The notes under the pieces are model-generated. The model ran no database searches. It was given only the letters and a program-made list of their open reading frames with translations, and was not told the DNA's origin. This document shows, one piece after another, positions 15,376 through 24,443 of a stretch of 39,115 nucleotides of DNA (its first letter is position 1; each line of letters starts with the position of its first letter). The stretch lies in contig DBDG01000054.1 in NCBI GenBank assembly GCA_002293475.1, forward strand, positions 1 to 39,115, in the 5' to 3' direction. The stretch comes from Lachnospiraceae bacterium UBA938 (GTDB taxonomy: Bacteria; Bacillota; Clostridia; Lachnospirales; Lachnospiraceae). The position numbers and the translations under genes are program-made.

Positions 15376-15386
15376 TGACAGTGTCA
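15376..15386. promoter_or_regulatory. possible operator upstream of the UvrA-like gene
   Basis: The palindrome TGACA-G-TGTCA directly follows a CATAAT -10-like box (15371-15376) on the plus strand. A site at that position would block a promoter if bound. No convincing -35 box was found at 17 bp. Confidence 0.3.
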
Positions 15387-15432
15387 CTTATTCATCATTA
15401 TTAAGAAAGCCGTCCATTGTAAGAGGAAGCCT

Positions 15433-17901
15433 ATGTCTGATATTACCATTATAAACGCCAGCGAGGGGAACCTGAAAAATGTCTCGCTGACTATCCCTAA
15501 AAACAAACTTGTCGTAGTAACCGGGCTGTCCGGCTCTGGCAAGTCCACCTTGCTGGTTGATGTCCTATATCATGAATGTCAGCGGCAATATTTAGAGGCT
15601 ATGGCATTTCAGGGTATTCACAAGCCGAAGGTGGAACGCATCAAGGGTGTTGCGCCTGCCATTGTCATTACTCAGGAAGACATGAATAAAAATCCCCGCT
15701 CTACCGTAGGGACGGTGAGCGATATTTATACGGATCTGCGGATGATATACGAAAAAACCGGCGTCCGGACATGCCCGCACTGCGGCGGCGTGATTTCTGC
15801 CGCGGACTGCAAAGAAGAAACGCAGAAAGTAAATGACCAATTTTTCGTCTACATGTATTGCTGTAAGTGCGGCAAGCGGATGGAGAAGCTTACCCGGACG
15901 TTTTTTTCCTTTAATACCCAGGAAGGCGCTTGCCCTGTCTGTGAGGGGTTAGGACGAGTCCATAGCCTGAATAAGGAGAACGCGGTAAACGAAAGCCTGA
16001 CTTTGGAAGCGGGTGCCATAAGCTATTGGGACGGCCGCTACGGGGAATATCAGATAAGCACATTTTATGCGGCACTTAAGCATTATGGCGTGGCAGTAAA
16101 GCCGCATACGCCTGTGTGTCAGTTCGATGACCGGCAAAAGGCTATCTTATTTGAGGGAACTGACGGTGAAGCCGTGAGAAAAGCTTTTTCTATGATTAGT
16201 CCGCCTAAAAGCGTTGCGCAAGGGAAATTTGAGGGGGTGTTCCCGATCCTATGGCGAAAGCTGTCAGAAAAAGGAGGCGACCTAAAGCATCTGGAACATT
16301 ATTTTGCGATGTCGCCTTGTCCGAGCTGTAAGGGGGAACGCCTCGGAGAATTGAGCCGTAGTGTCACAGTGCAAGGGATGCGGCTGCCGGAACTGGCCGC
16401 TTATTCATTGGCACAGCTTAACGGCTGGATGAAGCTACTGCGGGCGGCGATGCCGGTAGAACAGTCCGAGCTGGTCGCAGCATACTTACTGGACATTGAG
16501 ACAAAGATCACCCGTTTCATCAATGTAGGGCTTGGATATCTTACCCTTGACCGGCAGACCATAACTTTATCCAGCGGCGAGCTGAAGCGGCTAAGGCTGG
16601 CGGCGATCTTGGATTCCGACTTGTCGGGGATAATCTATATCTTGGATGAGCCGACGGTCGGCCTTCATCCCAAGGATACGGCAGGCATGGCTAAGATTCT
16701 CTATAAACTCCGTGACCTAGAGAATACGGTGCTGGTAATCGAGCATGATCCGGATATTATGGCGGCAGCTGATTATATCATAGACATCGGCCCCGGCTCC
16801 GGCAAGCATGGCGGCGAGATAGTCGGCCTAGGAACATTAAAGGACATCGCCCAGAATCCGGCTTCTATGACCGGCGCATACCTTCGTAGCAATCAAGCGG
16901 GTAAAATGGTGTTCCGGAAAGGTGACGGGCGGCGGCTTACTGTAAAAAATGCCGATAAATATAATCTGAAAAACGTCACAGTCAGCTTCCCGGTCAGCTG
17001 CCTGACAACGGTAACCGGCCCTTCCGGTTCCGGTAAATCGACGTTGATCTTTGAAGTCTTGGCCAATGGCAGCTATGACCGACTGTCACGGCATAACCTT
17101 GTCGAAGGGATGGAAGCCTTTTCCCGGATTGTCCGGATCGAACAGACAGCTATCACCAAGATGAAGCGCTCCAATGTGGCGACATATTCGGAAGCTTATG
17201 CCGAGATCAGGAATATTTTCGCGCAGACAGAGCAGGCCAAAAAATGCGGCATGACAGCGAAACATTTTTCATTTAATGTGCCGGGGGGAAGATGTGAAAA
17301 CTGCGGAGGGTTAGGTTATGTGGACAGTAATATGCTGTTTTTTAAGGATATTGAGGTTACCTGTCCCGTCTGTAACGGCAATCAGTTCAAGGATGAAGTA
17401 CTTGCCATAAAAGTTGCGGATCTATCTATCAAAGATGTGCTGAGATTGTCGGTAGAAGATGCGGCGGGGTTTTTTGCCGGACAGGATTTTAACGGGTATG
17501 GCAAGCTAAGGCTAATCTTGGGATTGCTGCTGGATGTCGGCTTGGGTTATCTGGCGTTGGGACAGACGCTTCAGACCCTCTCCGGCGGAGAGGGGCAGCG
17601 TCTGAAACTGGCCAAAGAACTGATCGGCGGCACTTCGGGCAAAGCAAGCCTGTATCTGCTGGACGAGCCGTCAACAGGCCTGCACCCAAAAGATGTAGCG
17701 AATTTTCTTATCTTGGTCAACCGGCTGGTAGACAGCGGAAATACCGTAATCGTTGTGGAACATAATCAGCAAATCATCCAAATGAGCGACTGGGTTGTCG
17801 ATCTTGGCCCGGAAGGCGGTGATCAAGGCGGCGAGGTCATTTTTACCGGCACCCCGGAAGCTTTAAGGAGCAGTGACAGCGTGACGGCAAAATACCTGTA
17901 A
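15433..17901 (+). CDS. UvrA-like ABC ATPase lacking the UvrB-binding domain
   Basis: An 822-residue double-ABC protein of the UvrA family. It has two Walker A motifs (GLSGSGKST near 31-39; GPSGSGKST), two signature motifs (LSSGELKRLRLA and LSGGEGQRLKLAKE), two Walker B/LDEP blocks and zinc-finger CxxC sets (CPHC, CCKC, CPVC, CPSC, CENC). Only ~50 residues separate the first CxxC from the FSFNTQEGACPVC segment, where canonical UvrA has ~130. The UvrB-interaction domain is thus missing, as in UvrA2-type paralogues linked to drug or DNA-damage tolerance. This is probably not the housekeeping excision-repair UvrA. ATG 15433 has AGAGGAAG upstream. It is a single gene, convergent with the TrpB2 gene. 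Confidence 0.85.
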   Translation: MSDITIINASEGNLKNVSLTIPKNKLVVVTGLSGSGKSTLLVDVLYHECQRQYLEAMAFQGIHKPKVERIKGVAPAIVITQEDMNKNPRSTVGTVSDIYTDLRMIYEKTGVRTCPHCGGVISAADCKEETQKVNDQFFVYMYCCKCGKRMEKLTRTFFSFNTQEGACPVCEGLGRVHSLNKENAVNESLTLEAGAISYWDGRYGEYQISTFYAALKHYGVAVKPHTPVCQFDDRQKAILFEGTDGEAVRKAFSMISPPKSVAQGKFEGVFPILWRKLSEKGGDLKHLEHYFAMSPCPSCKGERLGELSRSVTVQGMRLPELAAYSLAQLNGWMKLLRAAMPVEQSELVAAYLLDIETKITRFINVGLGYLTLDRQTITLSSGELKRLRLAAILDSDLSGIIYILDEPTVGLHPKDTAGMAKILYKLRDLENTVLVIEHDPDIMAAADYIIDIGPGSGKHGGEIVGLGTLKDIAQNPASMTGAYLRSNQAGKMVFRKGDGRRLTVKNADKYNLKNVTVSFPVSCLTTVTGPSGSGKSTLIFEVLANGSYDRLSRHNLVEGMEAFSRIVRIEQTAITKMKRSNVATYSEAYAEIRNIFAQTEQAKKCGMTAKHFSFNVPGGRCENCGGLGYVDSNMLFFKDIEVTCPVCNGNQFKDEVLAIKVADLSIKDVLRLSVEDAAGFFAGQDFNGYGKLRLILGLLLDVGLGYLALGQTLQTLSGGEGQRLKLAKELIGGTSGKASLYLLDEPSTGLHPKDVANFLILVNRLVDSGNTVIVVEHNQQIIQMSDWVVDLGPEGGDQGGEVIFTGTPEALRSSDSVTAKYL

Positions 17902-17909
17902 GCCAGCAT

Positions 17910-19307
17910 CTATACTTCGTTGCCCGGAAACTGCGGTACGCCAGCTAAGCCTTTGCGCAGCTCCTCATCCGTGGGAACCGTATCATCCATCTTGCCGTCA
18001 TGATATTTTTCATAGGCGGTAAGGTCAAAATATCCGGTACCGGTCAAGCCGAACAATATCGTTTTTTCCTCGCCGGTCTCCTTGCATTTCATCGCCTCAT
18101 CAATTGCTCCCTTGATGGCATGGGCGCTTTCCGGTGCCGGCAGGATGCCTTCTACTCTGGCAAACTGCTCCGCAGCGGCAAATACTTCCGTCTGCCCTAC
18201 TGCCCTGGCTTCCATCAGGCCGTCAGCATAGAGTTGTGACAGGATTGAGCTCATGCCGTGAAAGCGTAAGCCGCCGGCATGATTGGGCGCTGGCATAAAC
18301 CCGCTGCCTAAAGTGTACATCTTAGCCAGCGGACAGATCATGCCGGTATCGCAGAAATCATAGACATACTTACCTCTGGTAAAGCTGGGACAGGAGGCCG
18401 GCTCCACGGCAATAATCTGGTAATCGGCTTCGCCCCGCAGTTTTTCACCCATAAACGGCGCAATCAGGCCGCCCAGATTAGAACCGCCGCCGGCACAGCC
18501 GACGATCACATCGGGACGGATCCCGTATTTATCCATGGCTATCTTCGTCTCCAGGCCGATGATCGACTGATGCAGCAGTACTTGGGACAATACCGATCCC
18601 AGCACGTAACGGTAGCCTTCATTAGTAACCGCCATTTCCACCGCTTCCGAGATGGCACAGCCCAGGCTTCCCCCTGTTCCGGGGAATTCCTCTAATATCT
18701 TCCGCCCCACCGCGGTTTCCGACGAAGGCGACGGCGTCACACTGGCGCCATAGGTACGCATCACTTCCCGGCGGAAAGGCTTCTGCTCGTAAGACACCTT
18801 GACCATATAGACCTTCAGATCCAGATCCAGATAAGAACAGGCCATGGAAAGTGCCGTGCCCCACTGTCCGGCGCCGGTCTCGGTGGTAACTCCCTTAAGC
18901 CCCTGCTTCTTGGCATAATAAGCCTGGGCAATAGCCGAATTGAGCTTATGGCTCCCGCTGGTGTTGTTTCCCTCGAATTTATAATAGATCTTGGCCGGGG
19001 TCTTAAGTTTTTCTTCTAGGCAATAAGCCCTTACTAAGGGAGCCGGCCGGTACATCTTATAAAAACTAAGGATCTCCTCCGGAATATCAAAATAAGCCGT
19101 GCTGTCGTCCAGCTCCTGTTTTACCAATTCAGCGCAGAAGACTCCTTCCAGCTCCGCGGCGGTCATCGGCTGTAACGTACCGGGGTTCAGCAGGGGCGCC
19201 GGCTTGTTCTGCATATCAGCACGGAGATTATACCATCTGCGGGGCATTTCATGTTCCTCCAGATAAATTTTGTAGGGGATCTGTCTTTCATTCATGTTCT
19301 CACTCAT
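17910..19307 (-). CDS. TrpB2-type tryptophan synthase beta chain
   Basis: A ~465-residue PLP enzyme joining indole and serine to tryptophan. The PLP lysine is in NTSGSHKLNSA (about 121) and the phosphate loop is CAGGGSNLGG. The motif GAGQWG in place of GAGQHG, plus the N-terminal extension (EEHEMPRRWYN), marks the TrpB2 subgroup, which usually acts without TrpA. No other trp gene is nearby, so indole salvage is a likely role (inference). Start is ATG 19307 with AGGAG five bases upstream; an in-frame GTG at 19325 lies in a palindrome and is less likely. Expression is controlled by a T-box leader with a UGG specifier candidate. Confidence 0.9.
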   Translation of the reverse strand: MSENMNERQIPYKIYLEEHEMPRRWYNLRADMQNKPAPLLNPGTLQPMTAAELEGVFCAELVKQELDDSTAYFDIPEEILSFYKMYRPAPLVRAYCLEEKLKTPAKIYYKFEGNNTSGSHKLNSAIAQAYYAKKQGLKGVTTETGAGQWGTALSMACSYLDLDLKVYMVKVSYEQKPFRREVMRTYGASVTPSPSSETAVGRKILEEFPGTGGSLGCAISEAVEMAVTNEGYRYVLGSVLSQVLLHQSIIGLETKIAMDKYGIRPDVIVGCAGGGSNLGGLIAPFMGEKLRGEADYQIIAVEPASCPSFTRGKYVYDFCDTGMICPLAKMYTLGSGFMPAPNHAGGLRFHGMSSILSQLYADGLMEARAVGQTEVFAAAEQFARVEGILPAPESAHAIKGAIDEAMKCKETGEEKTILFGLTGTGYFDLTAYEKYHDGKMDDTVPTDEELRKGLAGVPQFPGNEV

Positions 19308-19321
19308 CTTTTCTCCTATCC

Positions 19322-19338
19322 GCACGTTTAAAACGTGC
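19322..19338. promoter_or_regulatory. perfect palindrome just before the trpB2 ribosome binding site
   Basis: GCACGTTT-A-AAACGTGC lies between the T-box terminator and the AGGAG site of trpB2. In RNA it would form a 6-8-bp hairpin close to the start. It may affect translation or bind a protein. Confidence 0.4.
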
Positions 19339-19369
19339 TATCCTTATTTAGTATGGGATAAAAGAACAC

Positions 19370-19634
19370 AAAAAAACCCTTATCCCAAAAAATGCTGGGA
19401 CAAGAGTAAACTCCTGCGGTGCCACCCGGCTTGATGCAATACACATCCGCTCATAGCATACTGACATATGCTTGTGTTGTTAACGGAGTACCTCTCCGTC
19501 TCATCTACTAGACCTTACAGTCATTCAAATCGCCCTCGGAAGCCCATTCCTACCCGTCATCTATACCACATTCACACCCACTGCGGCTCTCTGAAATACA
19601 TGTTACGGGAAGTACTTACTCTTCTTCACAGGTT
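19370..19634 (-). promoter_or_regulatory. T-box riboswitch, probable tRNA-Trp sensor
   Basis: The minus-strand leader has the main T-box parts in order. A stem I region has AGAGAG (GA motif) and a candidate specifier UGG (19546-19544) preceded by GAA. The T-box core GGGTGGCACCGC spans 19427-19416. The terminator is CTTGTCCCA / TGGGATAAG (19404-19396 / 19387-19379) with seven T (19376-19370). The specifier codes for tryptophan, matching the downstream trpB2. Uncharged tRNA-Trp should favour the antiterminator and gene expression. Confidence 0.9.
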
Positions 19635-19640
19635 TTAATC

Positions 19641-19669
19641 ATTATATACTTTAAAAAAGCGGCTGTCAA
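19641..19669 (-). promoter_or_regulatory. consensus sigma-A promoter of the T-box leader
   Basis: TTGACA (19669-19664), 17-bp spacer, TATAAT (19646-19641): both hexamers are perfect, as expected where control occurs by attenuation after initiation. Confidence 0.9.
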
Positions 19670-19689
19670 TATTAAAATTAAAGAAATTG

Positions 19690-19738
19690 TTACTGTTCAG
19701 CAAAACACCTCGCGGCATACTACCTGTGAACAGTAACG
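19690..19738. repeat. inverted repeat TTACTGTTCA / TGAACAGTAA upstream of ptb
   Basis: Arms GTTACTGTTCA (19690-19700) and TGAACAGTAAC (19728-19738) enclose a 27-bp centre. The right arm with four more bases (CCTGTGAACAGTAAC) recurs at 9316-9330. It may be a dispersed hairpin element or a dyad operator. It lies between the trpB2 promoter and the ptb promoter. Confidence 0.6.
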
Positions 19739-19776
19739 GAGAAATTACCACATCAGCGATCAAGGCCTTGAGTCTA

Positions 19777-19805
19777 TTGATTTTTGTACAAATAAATGTT
19801 ATTAT
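19777..19805 (+). promoter_or_regulatory. sigma-A promoter for ptb-buk
   Basis: TTGATT (19777-19782), 17-bp spacer, TATTAT (19800-19805). The leader to the ptb start is about 100 nt. Confidence 0.6.
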
Positions 19806-19908
19806 TTTAACGATAAGATCTCACAAGCTGAAAGAAAATAAAACAAGGGAGCCATGCAGACATAATTCTTTCAGCCATGCTAAAATCTGTGATATGCATG
19901 GGACAAAA

Positions 19909-20826
19909 ATGAATAAGACATTCGACGATCTAATTGCCGGGCTAAACGGCAAACCTATGAAAAAGGTAGCCGTAGCGGTTGCTCAGGATTCTGCTGTGCT
20001 AGAAGCTGTACAGGCTGCTAAGGAAAGGGGAATTGCCAATGCCGTTCTAGTCGGCGATGAAACAAAAATAAGGGAAATTGCCTCCTCTCTCAACATGAAT
20101 ATCAATGATTTTGAGCTTATTCATGTGGCAGATGATTATGAAGCCGCCCTCTCGGCCGTTAAACTGGTACATGACGGCAAAGCTGATATGTATATGAAAG
20201 GCCTGATTGACACAAAAGGTTTCTTAAAAAGCGTTCTTGATAAGGATGTCGGCCTGAGAACCGGCAGCGCCTTATCGCACGTATGTGTCTTTGACATCGA
20301 AGGCATTGATAAACTTCTTTTTCTGACCGACGTAGCCTTTATACCTTATCCTACTCTGGAGGACAAGGTAAACATCATAAAAAACACTTTGGAGATCACT
20401 TCTGCCTGCGGAATCGAACAGCCCAAGATCGCCCCCTTAGCTGCCGTGGAAGTAGTGAACCCCAAGATGCCCGCTACCGTAGAAGCCGCCGAACTCACCC
20501 AGATGTATAAAGACGGACAGCTTACCGGCTGCATCGTGGACGGCCCCCTCTCACTAGACCTGGCCATTGATCCCGATGCCGCCGCTCACAAAGGTGCCAC
20601 GGACCGGGATATCCAGGGCGATGCCGACATCCTTCTTTTTCCCGACATCCATGCCGGCAATCTGGTTTATAAGGCTCTTGTTCATACTGCCAGAGTAAAG
20701 AACGGCAATATTATTACCGGGACCAAGGCACCTGTTATCCTGACCTCCCGTTCTGATGATTTTGAATGTAAGGTAAACTCCATAGCCCTTGGCGCCGTAG
20801 TTTCAGAGGCTATGAAAAATAATTAA
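19909..20826 (+). CDS. phosphate butyryltransferase
   Basis: A 305-residue member of the phosphate acetyl/butyryltransferase family. It interconverts butyryl-CoA and butyryl-phosphate. Family segments seen include MYMKGLIDTKGFLKSVLDK, the FLTDVAFIPYPTLEDK region and the C-terminal TGTKAPVILTSRSD. The ATG at 19909 (MNKTFDD...) gives the normal length, with GGGA six bases upstream. Longer in-frame starts back to 19687 add residues with no family character. It lies 40 bp before butyrate kinase, the classical ptb-buk pair. A branched-chain acyl substrate is an alternative; CoA synthesis enzymes are not in the window. Confidence 0.92.
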   Translation: MNKTFDDLIAGLNGKPMKKVAVAVAQDSAVLEAVQAAKERGIANAVLVGDETKIREIASSLNMNINDFELIHVADDYEAALSAVKLVHDGKADMYMKGLIDTKGFLKSVLDKDVGLRTGSALSHVCVFDIEGIDKLLFLTDVAFIPYPTLEDKVNIIKNTLEITSACGIEQPKIAPLAAVEVVNPKMPATVEAAELTQMYKDGQLTGCIVDGPLSLDLAIDPDAAAHKGATDRDIQGDADILLFPDIHAGNLVYKALVHTARVKNGNIITGTKAPVILTSRSDDFECKVNSIALGAVVSEAMKNN

Positions 20827-20866
20827 TGTAGCTAAAGATAAAATTCGATAAAGAAAGGCAGCATAC

Positions 20867-21937
20867 ATGTCAATTAAAAGTCTTGTAATCAACCCTGGCT
20901 CCACCTCCACCAAAATCGGCGTCTATGACGACGAGAACCTTCTGTTTGAAGAGACCTTGCGGCATACCACAGAAGAAATTGCCCGCTTTGCGTGCATGGC
21001 AGATCAAAAGGATTTCCGCAAAGACATCATTATAAATATGCTCCGGGAAAAGGACTTTGACCCTGCCTCCCTCAGCATGATCGTAGGACGCGGCGGCCTG
21101 CTGAAACCGATTGTCAGCGGTACTTACGCGATTAATGATGAACTGCTAGCTGACCTAAATAAAAGCGAACGTGGCGAACATGCCTCTAACCTAGGCGGCC
21201 TGATTGCCAGGGAAATAGCTGATTCCCTACATATTCCTTCCTACATCGTCGATCCGGTGGTCGTGGACGAGCTGATTCCAGAAGCAAGGCTTTCCGGCAT
21301 GCCGGACATACCCCGGGTCAGTATTTTTCATGCCCTTAATCAAAAAGCGATAGCCAAGCGCTATGCCAAAGAAACCGGACGGCCTTATCCGGAACTGAAC
21401 CTGATCGTCGTGCATATGGGCGGCGGCGTATCGGTAGGCGCCCATAAAGACGGGCGGGTGATCGATGTTTTTAATGCTCTGGACGGTGACGGCGCGTTTT
21501 CGCCCGAGCGAGCCGGCGGCGTTCCTTCGGGAGCCTTGGTCAGGCTGTGTTTTTCCGGTATGTACACGGAAACAGAAATGCTTAAGAAAGTAACCGGGAA
21601 CGGCGGGCTCAATGCCTATCTGGGAACCAATAATATGCAGAACGTGGAAAAAAGGGTGGCGGAAGGCGACCCCGAATGGTCGTTAGTCAGAAATGCTTTT
21701 ATTATGCAGGTCAGCAAAGATATCGGCGCCATGGCCTGTGTGCTGGACGGCAAGGTGGATCAGATTCTTATTACCGGCGGTATTGCATATAATAAAACAG
21801 TGATAGATTCGCTTCGCGAGAAAACCGGATGGATTGCCCCCATAACGGTTTATCCTGGCGAAGATGAACTGCTGGCCCTGGTACAGGGAGCCCTGCGGGT
21901 ATTTCATGGCGAAGAGGAAGCTTTAACGTATGTATGA
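20867..21937 (+). CDS. butyrate kinase
   Basis: A 356-residue ASKHA-fold acid kinase making butyrate and ATP from butyryl-phosphate. The N-terminal phosphate loop NPGSTSTKIGVYDDE, the VHMGGGVSVGAHKDGRVIDV segment, the FSPERAGGVP block and the late ITGGIAYNK match the butyrate kinase subfamily. ATG 20867 has AAAGG upstream. Its last 8 bp overlap the start of the following lipase-like gene, so the two are likely coupled in translation. Confidence 0.95.
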   Translation: MSIKSLVINPGSTSTKIGVYDDENLLFEETLRHTTEEIARFACMADQKDFRKDIIINMLREKDFDPASLSMIVGRGGLLKPIVSGTYAINDELLADLNKSERGEHASNLGGLIAREIADSLHIPSYIVDPVVVDELIPEARLSGMPDIPRVSIFHALNQKAIAKRYAKETGRPYPELNLIVVHMGGGVSVGAHKDGRVIDVFNALDGDGAFSPERAGGVPSGALVRLCFSGMYTETEMLKKVTGNGGLNAYLGTNNMQNVEKRVAEGDPEWSLVRNAFIMQVSKDIGAMACVLDGKVDQILITGGIAYNKTVIDSLREKTGWIAPITVYPGEDELLALVQGALRVFHGEEEALTYV

Positions 21938-23375
21938 GGCCATAGCCGTTGCCTTCTTAGCTTGCTATTTGGTCGGTGACCTTTGTAAGCTATTGGATAT
22001 TACCAAGAAATATGTCCGGTTTCCGGTATATTTGCTGATGCCTCATATCGTTTTGCTTTGGTCTGAATCTATCCTTATCAATATTTTAGTTGTAGCTTGT
22101 TTCTTATATGTTACTGCTAGGCTGCATTTTTTTACTTTCCGTGCCGGCAAAAGTAACAGTCTGCGGATTAATATCCTTTACGGAGGACAACTATTGATCC
22201 GCTTTTCACTTTGGGGCATGACTGCGCAAGGCTTGTACTACTTACTGATTCTAATTCTTAGCCGTAAGCTGCCGGAAGCCGCGTGGGGTTCCTTGGGGTC
22301 GTTGCGAGAATTTTTATCAATCAATCATATCGGGGTTTTGTTCTGGACCGACGCTTTCGTGACATTATTCTTTTTCTTATTCTTGCTGGCCAACGGGACA
22401 TTGCGGCTGCTGTTTACCTGCTACCGGCTCGGTATCCTGCGGCGGATCTTGATCGCCGTTAACCTGTGGATTCCAGTCGTCAACCTCCTTTTAATGAATT
22501 ATATCTGCAACAAGGCCATCGAGGAATATGACGGGGAATGTTGCCGCTTAGACAGCCGTTTGACACGATCGTCGCAGCGCACCTGCCGGACGCAGTATCC
22601 GCTTATCCTGCTCCACGGCATCGGGTTCCGTGACCTGAAACATCTTAATTATTGGGGGCGCATTGCCAGAGAGCTGACAAGGAACGGAGCCGAGCTATAT
22701 TACGGGCATCAGGAAGCATGGGGGACGATCGAACGAAACGGCGCGATGATCCGTGACACAATCAATGAAGTCATTGCCGCGACCGGCTGCGATAGGGTGA
22801 ATATCATTGCCCACTCTAAAGGCGGCCTAGATGCTCGCTATATGATCTGCGAGCTGGGCATGGCTGCCAAGGTGGCAAGCCTGACTACGATATCCACGCC
22901 GCATCGGGGATCTGAATTAATTACATTTTTGAATAAGCTGCCGGACGGCATCTACCGCTATATCGCTTCCGGGTTTGACCGGACATTTGCCCGCATCGGC
23001 GACCAGAAGCCGGATTTTTATGCGGCTACCAAACAGCTCTCCCCGGAATATTGCCAGGAATTCAACCTAAAATATCCTGATGCGCCGGGAGTGTATTACC
23101 AAAGCTATGCGTCTGTCATGAATAAAGGAAGCGCCGACAGCCTGCTGGGCATCCCCTATCTGCTGATGCGCCTTTCCGGTGCTGGAAAAAATGACGGCCT
23201 TGTCAGTGAAGTGTCCGCCAGATGGGGTGAATTCAAAGGTACCTTTGTCAGTACCGGGAGAAGAGGCATATCACATGGTGACATGATAGATCTGAAAAGG
23301 GAGGACTACCGGGGTTTTGATGTGCGGGAAGAATATATCAAAATTGTCCAGGGGCTGAAGGAAAAGGGTTTTTAA
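21930..23375 (+). CDS. membrane-anchored lipase-like alpha/beta hydrolase
   Basis: A 481-residue protein with an N-terminal membrane part of about five to six helices (residues 1-195), then an alpha/beta-hydrolase domain. The oxyanion strand is LILLHGIGFRD (about 225-235), the nucleophile serine is in IIAHSKGGLDAR (Ser296), and ISTPHRGSE follows as in class 2 lipases. Candidate acid and base are Asp in GKNDGLVSE and His in GISHGDMID. It probably cleaves ester bonds at the membrane, on lipids or cell-envelope acyl groups; the substrate is unknown. The start overlaps buk by 8 bp with GAGGAAG upstream. The last 38 bp overlap the convergent mtnA gene. Confidence 0.8.
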   Translation: MYEAIAVAFLACYLVGDLCKLLDITKKYVRFPVYLLMPHIVLLWSESILINILVVACFLYVTARLHFFTFRAGKSNSLRINILYGGQLLIRFSLWGMTAQGLYYLLILILSRKLPEAAWGSLGSLREFLSINHIGVLFWTDAFVTLFFFLFLLANGTLRLLFTCYRLGILRRILIAVNLWIPVVNLLLMNYICNKAIEEYDGECCRLDSRLTRSSQRTCRTQYPLILLHGIGFRDLKHLNYWGRIARELTRNGAELYYGHQEAWGTIERNGAMIRDTINEVIAATGCDRVNIIAHSKGGLDARYMICELGMAAKVASLTTISTPHRGSELITFLNKLPDGIYRYIASGFDRTFARIGDQKPDFYAATKQLSPEYCQEFNLKYPDAPGVYYQSYASVMNKGSADSLLGIPYLLMRLSGAGKNDGLVSEVSARWGEFKGTFVSTGRRGISHGDMIDLKREDYRGFDVREEYIKIVQGLKEKGF

Positions 23376-24423
23376 GCTCCCGGAGCGATTGGCTAAAAGG
23401 CGGCCGGGCTATTCCATGCTCGGTAATAATCGCGGTTATCAGCTCATGGGCGGTCACATCAAAAGCCGGATTAAATACTTTGATCCCTTCCGGTGCCATC
23501 CGTGTTTCATACCACATTTCCGTCACTTCCTCAGCCGGACGCTCTTCGATATGGATAGCTTCCCCGTCGGGGGTATCCAGATCAATCGTCGCAGTCGGGG
23601 CGCATACGTAAAAAGGCACCTGATAACGCTGTGCCACGGCCGCCACCACTGAGGTGCCGATTTTATTGGCCGTATCGCCGTTGGCCGCCACCCGGTCGCA
23701 GCCGACCAAGACTGCTTGGATCCAGCCCATTTTCATTACCATAGCCGACATATTATCACAGATCAGCGTCACGTCAACGCCAGCGGATAAAAGCTCGTAG
23801 GCTGTCAGCCGGGCGCCTTGCAGCAGGGGCCTGGTTTCATCGGCAAAGACCCGGAACCGGTAGCCTTTTTCCTGTCCCAGATAAATCGGCGCGGTTGCCG
23901 TTCCGTATTTGCAGGTTGCCAGCTGGCCTGCGTTGCAATGTGTCAGGATGCCGTCCCCGGGCTTAAGCAGGGTAAGGCCGTATTGGCCGATCGTCCGGCA
24001 TACCCGGATATCTTCTTCTTTGATGGCTAGGGCCTCACGGCGTAATGCCTCTTTAATAGCCGCTATCGGCTTATCTTGGCGGCCGGTACATATTTGCTCC
24101 ATTCGGTTCAGTGCCCACAGCAGATTCACAGCCGTAGGGCGGGATGAATTCAGGTAGTCTTTATATCTGACAAATTTATTATAAAACTCTTGATAATCGT
24201 CCGTTTCGATGCCTTTGGCCAGCACATAGATACCCAAGGCAGCGGCTACGCCGATTGCCGGGGCTCCTCTGACCTGCAGCAGATATATGGCATTCCATAT
24301 TTCCTCAGCACAATAAAGGCGCCGCTGCTCTATTGCCACAGGCAGCTTAGTCTGATCAATTATAATGACACAGTTGTCATCATCGTCCAGCTCCACCGTT
24401 TCATAATCCAATATTCCACTCAT
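23338..24423 (-). CDS. S-methyl-5-thioribose-1-phosphate isomerase
   Basis: A 361-residue aldose-ketose isomerase of the methionine salvage pathway, related to eIF2B. It converts 5-methylthioribose-1-phosphate to the ribulose form. RGAPAIGVAAALG, the catalytic cysteine in THCNAGQLAT (Cys163) and the catalytic aspartate in GCDRVAANGDTANKIGT (Asp243) are intact. ATG 24423 has GAGGA about nine bases upstream. It is the last gene of an operon with the Memo-AMMECR1 fusion and the S1-domain protein. No other methionine-salvage gene lies in the window; some mtnA homologues serve other sugar phosphates. Confidence 0.9.
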   Translation of the reverse strand: MSGILDYETVELDDDDNCVIIIDQTKLPVAIEQRRLYCAEEIWNAIYLLQVRGAPAIGVAAALGIYVLAKGIETDDYQEFYNKFVRYKDYLNSSRPTAVNLLWALNRMEQICTGRQDKPIAAIKEALRREALAIKEEDIRVCRTIGQYGLTLLKPGDGILTHCNAGQLATCKYGTATAPIYLGQEKGYRFRVFADETRPLLQGARLTAYELLSAGVDVTLICDNMSAMVMKMGWIQAVLVGCDRVAANGDTANKIGTSVVAAVAQRYQVPFYVCAPTATIDLDTPDGEAIHIEERPAEEVTEMWYETRMAPEGIKVFNPAFDVTAHELITAIITEHGIARPPFSQSLRELKNPFPSAPGQF

Positions 24424-24443
24424 AATAACTAATCCTCACAAAA

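Noticed and set aside
19687..19908. 74-residue N-terminal extension of phosphate butyryltransferase
   Set aside because: It spans the inverted repeat and the predicted promoter, and exceeds normal family length.
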